Shown: positions 1-6,569, counted from the first letter of the stretch. The stretch: 8,307 nucleotides of DNA from Bryobacteraceae bacterium (GCA_947456995.1 CANGVB010000129.1:1-8307), one strand, 5' to 3'. Notes: generated by a model from the letters alone, not told the origin. Program-made: numbers and translations.

Positions 1-903
1 CAGGTCATTCGTGTCGATACCAATGTGGAGCTCGAGGTGCTCGATTGGGGTGGCCAGGGCCGCCCCATCGTCCTGCTTGCCGGCTACCTGACAGCACACG
101 CTTATGATCCGCTTGCTGAAAAGCTCTCGGCTCTGGGTCACGTATACGGAATCACCCGGCGAGGTCTTGGGGCGTCGAGTCGCACCGAGACTGGATTTGA
201 AGCAGCACGCTCGGCCCAGGATGTGATTGAAGTTCTTGATGCGCTCAAGTTGACGCAAAAGCCGGTGCTTGCCGGACACTCCTTCGGGGGGCAGGACATT
301 GGCTTCATCGCTGCTGCTCACCCTGATCGTATCGCCGGAATTGTGTATCTAAACTCTGTAGAAGATCCTACTTTGAAGGCTTCTGACTACGGCGTGGATT
401 CCCCTGATGCAAAGCTGCTGCCGGCATCCATGCGGGCTCCCAATCCTCCAGATCTCAGCTCCATCGAGGCCTATCAGAAGTGGCAACGCCAAACCCACGG
501 CATTGCTTTTCCTGCGTCCGAGATCCGGCAACTCTATGAGATCCGGCCCGATGGGAGCCTTGGGAAATACCAGGTTCCGCGGGCGACAAATCAGGGCTTG
601 TTCAAAGGCTTGATTCAGCCGGACTACGCGAGCATCAAGGTTCCTGTACTTGCGTTTTTTGCTGGCCTTCCCACACTGGCAGACCAGACAAGAAAACACA
701 ATCCTCAAACGCCGCAGGAGCGCTTCGCGCTTGAGCAGAAAATTGCCTTCGACCAGGCAATACAAAACCGTCACCGACAAGATCTTGTGCGAGGCGTTCC
801 GGCAGCTCGAATCGTTGTGATCCCAGGCGCCAACTTCTACATCTTTCTCTCGAGCGTGCCCGAAATCGTGGGCGAAATGAAGCTCTTTCTCGCGCGTCTC
901 TAA
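1..903 (+). CDS. Alpha/beta hydrolase, 5'-truncated by the window edge; catalytic His apparently replaced
   Basis: The reading frame is open from base 1, and the residues before the GTG at 25 (QVIRVDTN) continue the first beta strand, so the gene starts upstream of the window. Residue numbers here count from that GTG. The fold is an alpha/beta hydrolase: an oxyanion-loop region LLAGY (17-21), the turn TRRGLGAS (44-51) and the nucleophile elbow GHSFGG with Ser86. The family (small soluble esterases or other hydrolases) needs Ser, an acid and His. After the last strand, where relatives usually read PGANHY, this protein reads PGANFY with Phe271 (codon 835-837). The Asp common in the YLDA motif after the elbow strand is Asn110. 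No signal peptide can be judged because the N-terminus is missing. The substrate cannot be told from sequence. It may be a weak or non-catalytic member. Its TAA overlaps the lysS stop codon on the other strand. Fold assignment is firm; activity is not. Confidence 0.85.
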   Translation, partial: QVIRVDTNVELEVLDWGGQGRPIVLLAGYLTAHAYDPLAEKLSALGHVYGITRRGLGASSRTETGFEAARSAQDVIEVLDALKLTQKPVLAGHSFGGQDIGFIAAAHPDRIAGIVYLNSVEDPTLKASDYGVDSPDAKLLPASMRAPNPPDLSSIEAYQKWQRQTHGIAFPASEIRQLYEIRPDGSLGKYQVPRATNQGLFKGLIQPDYASIKVPVLAFFAGLPTLADQTRKHNPQTPQERFALEQKIAFDQAIQNRHRQDLVRGVPAARIVVIPGANFYIFLSSVPEIVGEMKLFLARL

Positions 904-2693
904 CCGTTTGCTTTGCGCACCGGCCGCGTCTTCACTTCGATGCCCGGGAAGGTTTCTGAGATCAAGACACTGACGTCAGCCCCACGCACGGTTACCTTGC
1001 CACCGTTGGAGAGGCCCGTAATTTCGTAGTGCTTCAGCTTGTTGCCTTCCCAATCGGTCTCGACGGGAGTAAGCGCCAGCGCCTCACCACGCGGCTTCAG
1101 CTTGCCCTGCTTGAGCCAGGCGGCAAACTCTTCGGCCGTCAGTAGAAGGTCTACCTTAACGTTCTGCGCCTCTTCGTCCTTGACGTCGTAGATCACCTTG
1201 TTCACTTCGCTCAGCAACGGCTTCATCATCGGGAAGTAAATCACGTCGTAGATATCTTCCTGGCCGGTGAAGATCATCGCCATGCGCTCAAGGCCAGGCC
1301 CGATGCCCGTGGTGGGTGGCATTGCGTGCTCAAGCATCTCGACAAAGTCGTAGTCGAGCGGATGGAATTCACCCTCGTCGCGGTCTTCCGGCTTGAAGGC
1401 TTTCTTCCAGGTGGCGAGTAGCTGTACTGGGTCGTTCTGCTCGCTCCAGTTGTCGCCGCATTCCATACCAGCGATGAAGATTTCGAAGCGCTCTACATAA
1501 CGCGGGTCGCTCTGCATAGGCTTGGCCAGTGGCGAGATCTCGATTGGGTGGCCGTAGATGAATGTGGGCTGAATCAGGGTCTTTTCGACCTTCTCTTCAA
1601 AGGCGCGTACCAGCGCATTGCCGACGCTGGGCTGAGGGTCCTTGATGCCGATCGAAGCCAGCTTTTCGTTAGCTTCATCCACACTCGTGATTGCCTTGAA
1701 ATCAATGCCAGTGGCTTCGAGTACCGCATCGGTCATCAGTACGCGCGGCCACACCTTGGCGAAATCTACCTCATGGCCCTTCACCTGAAACACCGTGCGA
1801 TTGAAGACGCTGGTAGCAATGTGGCGGAAGAGATCTTCGATCAACTGCATGTTGTATTCGTAGTTCTCGTAGGCCGTCATGGTTTCGAGCATTACGAATT
1901 CCGGGTGGTGGCTGCGATCGATACCTTCGTTGCGGAAGTGGCGGCCGATTACGAACACCTTGTCGAAGCCCGCTGTTACCAGGCGCTTGAGATAGAGCTC
2001 GTGCGAGATCGCAAGGTACATGTCGGTAGAGAGAGCGTTGACATGAGTGATGAAGGGCTTGGCCGTACCTCCGCCGTACTGCGACTGGATGATCGGCGTA
2101 TTGAATTCGAGAAAGCCACGTTCATTGAGGAAGCGGCGAATCTGAAAGAGCATCTGCGAGATCTGCTCAAAGTGCGTACGATTCTCCGGGTTCACCGTCG
2201 TATCGAGGTAGCGCTTGCGCAGAATGATCTCGCGATCCTTGATGCCAAAGTGCTTGTCGGGGAAGGCGCGCAGGCTCTTGGTGAGGATCCGCAAAGAATC
2301 GGCAATGATCGACATCTCGCCCGTCTTGGTTTTGCCCACCTTGCCCGTGCACTCGACGATATCGCCGACATCGAGCAAGTTGAAATTCTCAAAGCCAAGG
2401 GTGCCGGCGGCAGCGTCTGTGCCTTGCAGCTCGCCGCGGCGCAGCGCAATCTGCATGTTGCCGCTTTGATCCTGCACGTTGCCAAAGGCCATGCCGCCCA
2501 TCTTGCGCCAGCTCATCAGGCGGCCGGCAACGGTTGCCGTCTGGCCTTCGAGCGCATCGTAGTTGCCCGTGACTTCGGCAGTCATGTGGGTGCGATTGCT
2601 TTTGGCCGGAAATGGGTTCAGACCCAGTTCACGCAAAGACGCAATCTTCTCAAGACGCACACCACGCAGGGTGGCCAGGGGCAAATTCGACAA
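900..2693 (-). CDS. lysS: Lysine--tRNA ligase (class II LysRS), long form with C-terminal extension
   Basis: Charges tRNA-Lys with lysine using ATP, in the cytoplasm. Residues 52-145 form the OB-fold anticodon-binding domain, followed by the class II catalytic core. The core holds FNTPIIQSQYGGGTAKPF around 197-214, motif 2 FRNEGIDRSHHPEFVMLE (253-270) and motif 3 GIGPGLERMAMI (463-474). The tract PFITHVNALSTDMYL (213-227) is characteristic of LysRS rather than AspRS or AsnRS. At 597 residues it is about 90-100 longer than the usual bacterial enzyme of about 500. The excess lies mainly after motif 3 (492-597). Motif 2 reads SHHPEF where most LysRS have RHNPEF, and motif 3 has GPGLER instead of GIGIDR, so this is a divergent subgroup. 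The start is TTG: an in-frame TGA lies four codons upstream, and GAGG sits 7 nt before the TTG. It follows the M20 peptidase by 55 bp on the same strand, probably one transcript. Confidence 0.95.
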   Translation of the reverse strand: MSNLPLATLRGVRLEKIASLRELGLNPFPAKSNRTHMTAEVTGNYDALEGQTATVAGRLMSWRKMGGMAFGNVQDQSGNMQIALRRGELQGTDAAAGTLGFENFNLLDVGDIVECTGKVGKTKTGEMSIIADSLRILTKSLRAFPDKHFGIKDREIILRKRYLDTTVNPENRTHFEQISQMLFQIRRFLNERGFLEFNTPIIQSQYGGGTAKPFITHVNALSTDMYLAISHELYLKRLVTAGFDKVFVIGRHFRNEGIDRSHHPEFVMLETMTAYENYEYNMQLIEDLFRHIATSVFNRTVFQVKGHEVDFAKVWPRVLMTDAVLEATGIDFKAITSVDEANEKLASIGIKDPQPSVGNALVRAFEEKVEKTLIQPTFIYGHPIEISPLAKPMQSDPRYVERFEIFIAGMECGDNWSEQNDPVQLLATWKKAFKPEDRDEGEFHPLDYDFVEMLEHAMPPTTGIGPGLERMAMIFTGQEDIYDVIYFPMMKPLLSEVNKVIYDVKDEEAQNVKVDLLLTAEEFAAWLKQGKLKPRGEALALTPVETDWEGNKLKHYEITGLSNGGKVTVRGADVSVLISETFPGIEVKTRPVRKANG

Positions 2694-2700
2694 GACTATA

Positions 2701-2704
2701 CCTC
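2701..2704 (-). promoter_or_regulatory. Shine-Dalgarno GAGG for the lysS TTG start
   Basis: On the - strand GAGG is followed by seven bases and then TTG at 2693. An in-frame TGA (2703-2705) overlaps this site, so no start further upstream is possible. The spacing decides for the TTG over a later GTG at codon 12. Confidence 0.65.
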
Positions 2705-2717
2705 AAACAAAAGGGGG

Positions 2718-2736
2718 ATTTGGCGCAGCGCCATAT
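2718..2736 (-). repeat. Inverted repeat in the peptidase-lysS gap
   Basis: TGGCGC-A-GCGCCA (2721-2733, + strand) is a perfect palindrome around one base. After one mismatched pair, two further pairs extend it to 2718-2736. As RNA on the - strand it can form a short GC-rich hairpin, followed by AAATCCCCC and then four T. The T run is not adjacent to the stem, so it is not a textbook intrinsic terminator. It could be a partial terminator, a processing site or a protein-binding site between the two co-oriented genes. It may also be chance. Confidence 0.4.
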
Positions 2737-2748
2737 CTCAGGATAGCG

Positions 2749-3891
2749 CTAGAGTGCCGCGATTAGCTTTGCCAGCAGCGCGGCGCGGTCGGGGATGCGC
2801 TCCACCAAAAAATTTTCGTTCAGCGTGTGGGCCCCTTCCCCCACGCAGCCCAGCCCGTCCAGAGTGGGTACACCGAGGGCAGCCGTGAAGTTGCCATCGC
2901 TGCCGCCTCCGGTCGAGGATTCCTCAAGCGCAATCTCGAGCTCCCAGGCCTGCTTCTTTGCGATGGCAAAGAGATCGCCGATCGCTTTGGTGCGTTCCAT
3001 CGGTGGCCGGTTCAGGCCGCCCGTTACCTCGATCTTGCAGCGCTTGTCGAAGGGCTTCAACTTGCGAAACTGCTTGTCGAGTGCGGTGAAATCCTTCAGC
3101 CGCTCAATTCGGATATCCACTTCTACTTGCGCCTCTGAGGCAACCACGTTGGTGCGTGTGCCACCGCTGATCACACCTGGGTTTACCGTCAAGCCTTTTT
3201 TGAGATCGGTAAAGCCGGCAATCACCTCAATCTGTTTGGCGAGCTCAACAATCGCGCTGGCTCCTGCCAGAAAATCAACACCAGCGTGGCTTGCGATTCC
3301 CTTCACCTTCACCGTGTAGTCGCCAGTGCCCTTGCGGGCTGTCTTGAGCTTGCCCGTGAGGCCTGTGCCGGGCTCAACCACTAGGACGCAAGCAGCGTCC
3401 TGCGCCATCTTCTCAGTGAGCGCGCGCGAGGAGTCTGAGCCGATCTCCTCGTCGCTGTTGATCTGCAACACCACTGGCTTGCTGACGGGAATCTTTAGAT
3501 CCTTCAGCGCTCGCATGGCAAAGACAAAAAGTGCGATGCCACCCTTGATGTCGAGGGCTCCCGGCCCATAGACACGGCCGCCGCGCACGGCGAAAGGAAA
3601 CTTGGCCAGCGTCCCCAGGGGGTGCACAGTATCGGAGTGTGCAAGGCCCAAAATTTTCTTTCCGCGCTTTCGCGCGCCACCCAAATCGAATTCCAGCAAC
3701 AGGTGTGGGCCAAGGCTAGCTGCCTTGACGCGCTTCATTTTGGCAATGTCGCGGGTTGCTTCTTCGAGGTAATCTGCAAAGCGGGTAACGCCTGCTTCAT
3801 CACCACTGGGGCTCTCGATTTCCACCATCGCACGGAGAAACGAAAGCAGGTCTTCTTGTTTTGCCTGCATCCAGGCCAGAATTGGGTCCAT
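2749..3891 (-). CDS. M20 family metallopeptidase, carboxypeptidase G2 (glutamate carboxypeptidase) type
   Basis: A 380-residue di-zinc exopeptidase of family M20, closest in pattern to carboxypeptidase G2, which removes C-terminal glutamate from folates and peptides. Visible active-site residues follow the family order: His85 and catalytic Asp87 in HSDTVH, bridging Asp114 in GPGALDIKGG, catalytic Glu148 and ligand Glu149 in SDEEIGS, ligand Glu173 in VVEPG, and ligand His355 in GEGAHT. The dimerisation (lid) domain lies at about 188-290 and has SHAG with His202, which in relatives reaches into the partner's active site. GGGSDGNF (328-335) is also typical. No signal peptide is seen, so it is probably cytoplasmic, unlike the exported Pseudomonas enzyme. 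Substrate is not certain; other M20A members act on dipeptides or N-acyl amino acids. The ATG at 3891 has no Shine-Dalgarno sequence, and a second ATG at codon 8 is possible. It is the first gene of the peptidase-lysS unit and is divergent from fabZ. Confidence 0.9.
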   Translation of the reverse strand: MDPILAWMQAKQEDLLSFLRAMVEIESPSGDEAGVTRFADYLEEATRDIAKMKRVKAASLGPHLLLEFDLGGARKRGKKILGLAHSDTVHPLGTLAKFPFAVRGGRVYGPGALDIKGGIALFVFAMRALKDLKIPVSKPVVLQINSDEEIGSDSSRALTEKMAQDAACVLVVEPGTGLTGKLKTARKGTGDYTVKVKGIASHAGVDFLAGASAIVELAKQIEVIAGFTDLKKGLTVNPGVISGGTRTNVVASEAQVEVDIRIERLKDFTALDKQFRKLKPFDKRCKIEVTGGLNRPPMERTKAIGDLFAIAKKQAWELEIALEESSTGGGSDGNFTAALGVPTLDGLGCVGEGAHTLNENFLVERIPDRAALLAKLIAAL

Positions 3892-3898
3892 CGGCGGA

Positions 3899-3904
3899 TA
3901 TAAT
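3899..3904 (+). promoter_or_regulatory. Candidate -10 element TATAAT for fabZ-lpxA-lpxI
   Basis: A perfect TATAAT ends 11 nt before the fabZ ATG. Transcription would begin near 3911, leaving a leader of only about five bases. No good -35 hexamer is found 15-19 bp upstream (the 17-bp position reads CCAGAA), and there is no extended TG. fabZ has no Shine-Dalgarno sequence, which fits a very short or absent leader. The assignment rests on sequence alone. Confidence 0.45.
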
Positions 3905-3905
3905 A
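3900..3905 (-). promoter_or_regulatory. Candidate -10 element TATTAT for the peptidase-lysS unit, overlapping the fabZ -10
   Basis: On the - strand the same A/T-rich heptamer reads TATTATA, giving a 5-of-6 match to TATAAT ending 8 nt before the peptidase ATG. The expected start point near 3893 would leave a leader of one or two bases. The -35 position is poor. The two -10 elements overlap by five bases, so one open complex region could serve both directions. Confidence 0.4.
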
Positions 3906-3915
3906 GCTTGTTTGC

Positions 3916-4359
3916 ATGCCTGAACTAAATGTTGTCGAAATTCAGGACATTCTTCCGCATCGATATCCGCTCCTCCTCGTAGATCGAATTCTCGAAATCG
4001 AAGAGACCCGAATCGTCGGCATCAAGAATGTCACGGCCACCGAACCCCACTTCCAGGGCCATTTTCCAGACTTCCCGGTGATGCCTGGTGTTCTGATCGT
4101 CGAGTGCATGGCGCAGACGGCTGGTGTGCTTGTTCTGAGCCAGATCCCCGATCGCAAGAACAAAGTAGTGCTGCTCACCACCATCGAAGGTGCCAAGTTT
4201 CGCAAGCCTGTGATCCCGGGCGATCAGTTGCGCGTTGAGATGACGGTGATCTCAAGACGCTCCAACGTAGCCAAGATGCGCGGCGAAGCCCGTGTCAACA
4301 ACGAGGTTGTCGCCGAATGTACTGTCATGTGTATCCTGCGCGACAAGGGCGCTTTATAA
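3916..4359 (+). CDS. fabZ: 3-hydroxyacyl-[acyl-carrier-protein] dehydratase FabZ
   Basis: Dehydrates (3R)-hydroxyacyl-ACP to trans-2-enoyl-ACP in fatty acid elongation, in the cytoplasm. It is a 147-residue single hot-dog domain, the normal length. The N-terminal ILPHRYPLLLVDR (12-24) and the active-site tract GHFPDFPVMPG (48-58) are diagnostic. His49 and Glu63 are the catalytic pair, at the same positions as in the Pseudomonas enzyme. Start choice follows family alignment, since only a few residues precede ILPHRYP; no Shine-Dalgarno sequence is present. It is the first gene of a unit with lpxA (7-bp gap) and lpxI. FabZ and LpxA compete for hydroxyacyl-ACP, so co-transcription keeps membrane phospholipid and lipid A synthesis in step; this gene pairing is common in Gram-negatives. 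Confidence 0.97.
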   Translation: MPELNVVEIQDILPHRYPLLLVDRILEIEETRIVGIKNVTATEPHFQGHFPDFPVMPGVLIVECMAQTAGVLVLSQIPDRKNKVVLLTTIEGAKFRKPVIPGDQLRVEMTVISRRSNVAKMRGEARVNNEVVAECTVMCILRDKGAL

Positions 4360-4361
4360 GG
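4358..4361 (+). promoter_or_regulatory. Shine-Dalgarno AAGG for lpxA, overlapping the fabZ stop
   Basis: AAGG overlaps the last two bases of the fabZ TAA and lies five bases before the ATG at 4367. It supports that ATG as the lpxA start instead of one 25 codons upstream inside fabZ, and it implies coupled translation. Confidence 0.6.
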
Positions 4362-4366
4362 CGCTA

Positions 4367-5146
4367 ATGCCGGTTCATCCATCGGCTATCGTAGATCCCC
4401 AAGCCAGCATTGATGCCAGCGCTGACATCGGGCCTTTCTGTGTCATTGGCCAGGATGTGGAGATTGGTGCGCGCACCCGACTGATGGCGCATGTCTACAT
4501 CGAAGGCCCCACCGTGATTGGCGAAGACAATGTCTTCTTCCCCTATGCCACGGTCGGTGTTGCTTCTCAAGATCTGAAATACCACGGCGAGCGAGCCTAC
4601 ACACGAATCGGCAACCGCAACCGCATTCGCGAGTTTGTTTCGATCCACCGTGGCACTGAAGGCGGAGGCCTTGAGACGATCATTGGCGACGATAACTCGC
4701 TGCTTGCTTATTGCCACGTTGCCCACGACGTTCATCTTGGCAACCACTGCGTTCTCTCGAACGGCGTCACCTTTGCCGGGCACGTCACGATTGGCGATTG
4801 GGCAGTGATTAGCGCTCATTCGGCTGTGCATCAGTTCTGCCGCATCGGGCGGCATTCGATGATCGGTGGCTTCAGCGTCGTGGTGCAAGACGTGCTGCCC
4901 TTCTCACTTACAACAGGTTCTGGCCGGGATATCAAACTCTTCGACGTCAACAAGGTGGGCCTTGAGCGGCGCGGCTTTTCGCCCGAACAGATCCAGGCAT
5001 TGCACAAGAGCTTCCGCTTGTTACGCGACAAAAAACTCAACACCACTAAGGCTGTTGAAGCGATCCGCGCCGAGGTGCCAGAGACTGCCGAGCGCGAGGA
5101 ACTACTGGCCTTCATCGCCAGCTCACAACGCGGCTTCGTAAAGTAA
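4367..5146 (+). CDS. lpxA: Acyl-[ACP]--UDP-N-acetylglucosamine O-acyltransferase LpxA
   Basis: Transfers an R-3-hydroxyacyl chain from ACP to the 3-OH of UDP-GlcNAc, the first step of lipid A synthesis, as a soluble trimer. It has 259 residues (family about 260). Residues 1-185 are hexapeptide repeats forming a left-handed beta helix, and the remainder is the C-terminal helical domain (VGLERRGF at 197-204). The catalytic His is His120 in VAHD. His117, His139 (GHV) and His155 (HQFC) match the other conserved active-site histidines of the E. coli enzyme. The acyl-chain ruler position (Gly173 in E. coli) is Gly168, which suggests a long hydroxyacyl chain rather than C10. The start is the ATG giving MPVHPSAIVDP, the normal LpxA N-terminus; a longer frame reaching back into fabZ has an atypical N-terminus. 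Its TAA overlaps the lpxI ATG by one base. Confidence 0.97.
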   Translation: MPVHPSAIVDPQASIDASADIGPFCVIGQDVEIGARTRLMAHVYIEGPTVIGEDNVFFPYATVGVASQDLKYHGERAYTRIGNRNRIREFVSIHRGTEGGGLETIIGDDNSLLAYCHVAHDVHLGNHCVLSNGVTFAGHVTIGDWAVISAHSAVHQFCRIGRHSMIGGFSVVVQDVLPFSLTTGSGRDIKLFDVNKVGLERRGFSPEQIQALHKSFRLLRDKKLNTTKAVEAIRAEVPETAEREELLAFIASSQRGFVK

Positions 5147-5964
5147 TGCCAGCCCGCTACGCGATCATTTGCGGCAATGGCCGCTTTCCGATTCTGGCTC
5201 TGGAGGCCGCCCGTCGCCAGGGTGATGAGGTAGTCGCCTTCGGCATCAAAGAAGAAGCCGATGCTTCGATTGAATCTCTCGCCACCCGCACTTACTGGAT
5301 CTCTCTTGGCGCACTCAGCAAGCTGATCGACACGCTGCACAAGGAAGGCATCACCGAGGTGATGATGGCAGGCCAGGTGAAGCACGCCAGCATCTTCTCA
5401 GCCATCGTGCCCGACTGGCGCTTGCTCAAATTGCTGGGCAAACTGGCTACCAAGAATACAGACTCTCTGATTGGCGTCGTCGTCGATGAACTCAAAAGTG
5501 AAGGCATTGAGCTGGTTGCCTCAACCCGTCTTCTCACCAGCCTGCTTGCGACTGAAGGCCCGATGAGCCGACGCAAGCCGTCAAAGGAAGAAGTCGCCAA
5601 TATTGAATACGGCCGCTCGATTGCCAACTTGATCGCAGGCCAGGATATTGGCCAGAGTGTCGCCATTGCCGATCAGGCTTGTGTCGCGGTTGAGGCCATG
5701 GAAGGCACCGATGAGATGCTGCGCCGCGCGGCCAGTCTGGTGAATGGCAAAGAGCTGACGCTTGTCAAAGTGTCGCGCCGCCGCAAGCACCTGTTGTTTG
5801 ATGTACCTGTTACCGGGCCCACTACGATCGACGTGATGCGTGAATGCAAGGCCAAGGTGTTGGCTGTCGATGCGGGGCGCACGCTGCTGCTTGATAAGGA
5901 TGCGTTGCTGGCCGCTGCGGATGCGGCTGGGATTGTAGTGGTGGGATTCGCTCCCCTCGAATAG
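5146..5964 (+). CDS. lpxI: UDP-2,3-diacylglucosamine hydrolase LpxI (DUF1009 family)
   Basis: Hydrolyses UDP-2,3-diacylglucosamine to 2,3-diacylglucosamine 1-phosphate (lipid X) and UMP, the fourth lipid A step. It replaces the unrelated LpxH and attacks the alpha rather than the beta phosphorus. It has 272 residues, normal for the family. The N-terminal domain starts with a glycine-rich loop IICGNGRFP (7-15). The GQVKH tract (76-80) and the C-terminal catalytic domain with VEAMEGTDEML (182-192) are family hallmarks. Asp189 in EGTD matches the conserved acidic residue important for activity in the characterised Caulobacter protein. The ATG overlaps the lpxA stop (TAATG), so translation is probably coupled; no separate Shine-Dalgarno sequence is obvious. 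It is the last gene of the unit, ending 11 bp from the stop of the convergent toxin gene, with no clear terminator between. Confidence 0.95.
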   Translation: MPARYAIICGNGRFPILALEAARRQGDEVVAFGIKEEADASIESLATRTYWISLGALSKLIDTLHKEGITEVMMAGQVKHASIFSAIVPDWRLLKLLGKLATKNTDSLIGVVVDELKSEGIELVASTRLLTSLLATEGPMSRRKPSKEEVANIEYGRSIANLIAGQDIGQSVAIADQACVAVEAMEGTDEMLRRAASLVNGKELTLVKVSRRRKHLLFDVPVTGPTTIDVMRECKAKVLAVDAGRTLLLDKDALLAAADAAGIVVVGFAPLE

Positions 5965-5975
5965 CAACCTGAAGC

Positions 5976-6329
5976 CTAAAGTTGCAAAACAAGGCGTATT
6001 CCCAAATCCACCTTCCGCTGTAGACCCGGTGTCAGGGCTCCTGCAAACTCAATTAAAAAACTGCGATCCAGGGTCAGCAGTTGAGCGACATTCACAACCG
6101 AGTCGCGAACCAAACCACCTTTGCGAGCCGGCATCAAAACATTCCCAGGGGCACTGGCTAGCGCCAGATTGCTGGTAATCGTGGCTACTACTGCGGTTTG
6201 TATCAAGCTTGCATTAAAGAAGTCTGCTTGCACGACAAGCACGGGACGACGGTATCCCGGCTCAGAGCCGCGAGGTTCTGGAAGATCGGCCCACCAGATC
6301 TCACCCCGTCGAATTTCAATGTTTGTCAC
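5976..6329 (-). CDS. mazF: MazF/PemK-type mRNA interferase toxin
   Basis: A 117-residue toxin of the MazF/PemK family, whose members cut single-stranded RNA at short specific sequences and stop growth when the antitoxin is lost. Diagnostic tracts are RRGEIWWADLPEPRGSEPG near the N-terminus, YRRPVLVV around residues 26-33 with the conserved Arg before Pro, TITSN (50-54) with the conserved Thr region, and RDSVVNVAQLLTLDR (75-89). The fold is complete and no key residue is missing. The GTG at 6329 is chosen because it overlaps the antitoxin stop as GTGA, the usual toxin-antitoxin junction; a TTG one codon earlier (6332) is an alternative. Only an A/G-rich stretch precedes it, so translation probably depends on the antitoxin gene. 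The cleavage sequence cannot be told from here. Confidence 0.93.
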   Translation of the reverse strand: MTNIEIRRGEIWWADLPEPRGSEPGYRRPVLVVQADFFNASLIQTAVVATITSNLALASAPGNVLMPARKGGLVRDSVVNVAQLLTLDRSFLIEFAGALTPGLQRKVDLGIRLVLQL

Positions 6330-6562
6330 CAAGCTTCTTTCTTGAAAAGCTTAGCTTGCATTCGCGCTAATTGCGGGTCTAGCTTCGAAGAAGTACGCGA
6401 GTAAACCTCATTGAGACGCCTGGTGATTTCAGCGTTATCCTGCTGCTCCAAATATGCCGATACCGCTTTGGCATAAAGAGCGCTTCTGGAGAGCTTAAGG
6501 CGACGGGCAGTGGCATCCGCGCGGAGAAAAAGCTCGTCAGGCATAGAAACCGCAGTCTTCAT
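6326..6562 (-). CDS. MazE-like ribbon-helix-helix antitoxin
   Basis: A 78-residue antitoxin partner of the downstream MazF. Residues 1-45 fit a ribbon-helix-helix DNA-binding domain: strand MKTAVSMPDEL, then helices through ATARRLKLSRSALYAKAVSAYLEQ (written with a break: ATARRLKLSR / SALYAKAVSAYLEQ). The remaining tail, EITRRLNEVYSRTSSKLDPQ and on, is charged, probably flexible, and in relatives wraps the toxin to block the active site. Unlike E. coli MazE, which has an AbrB-type fold, this is the RHH kind known from several mycobacterial MazE proteins. RHH antitoxins bind palindromes and repress their own operon, and the inverted repeat at 6570-6587 lies 7 bp upstream. The ATG has no Shine-Dalgarno sequence. 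The stop overlaps the toxin start by four bases. Confidence 0.9.
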   Translation of the reverse strand: MKTAVSMPDELFLRADATARRLKLSRSALYAKAVSAYLEQQDNAEITRRLNEVYSRTSSKLDPQLARMQAKLFKKEAW

Positions 6563-6569
6563 ACTCGAA

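Noticed and set aside
25..27. GTG as the true start of the hydrolase
   Set aside because: The frame is open to base 1 and the upstream residues continue the first strand of the fold, so the gene most likely begins outside the window.
1548..2888. A 446-codon open frame on the + strand, antisense to lysS and running into the peptidase gene
   Set aside because: It is the complementary-frame shadow of a GC-biased coding sequence. It shows no recognisable domain, and it lies opposite two clearly real genes. Long frames opposite aminoacyl-tRNA synthetase genes are a known curiosity but not evidence of a protein.
4292..4366. A 25-codon upstream extension of lpxA inside fabZ
   Set aside because: The added residues do not resemble an LpxA N-terminus, whereas the ATG at 4367 gives the normal MPVHPSAIV start with AAGG upstream.
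5964..5985. Possible hairpin GCAAC...GTTGC between lpxI and the toxin gene as a bidirectional terminator
   Set aside because: Only five base pairs around a 12-base loop, with no T run on either strand after the stem.
6330..6332. TTG as start of the toxin gene
   Set aside because: The next codon is GTG, which makes the standard four-base GTGA overlap with the antitoxin stop and is a stronger start codon.
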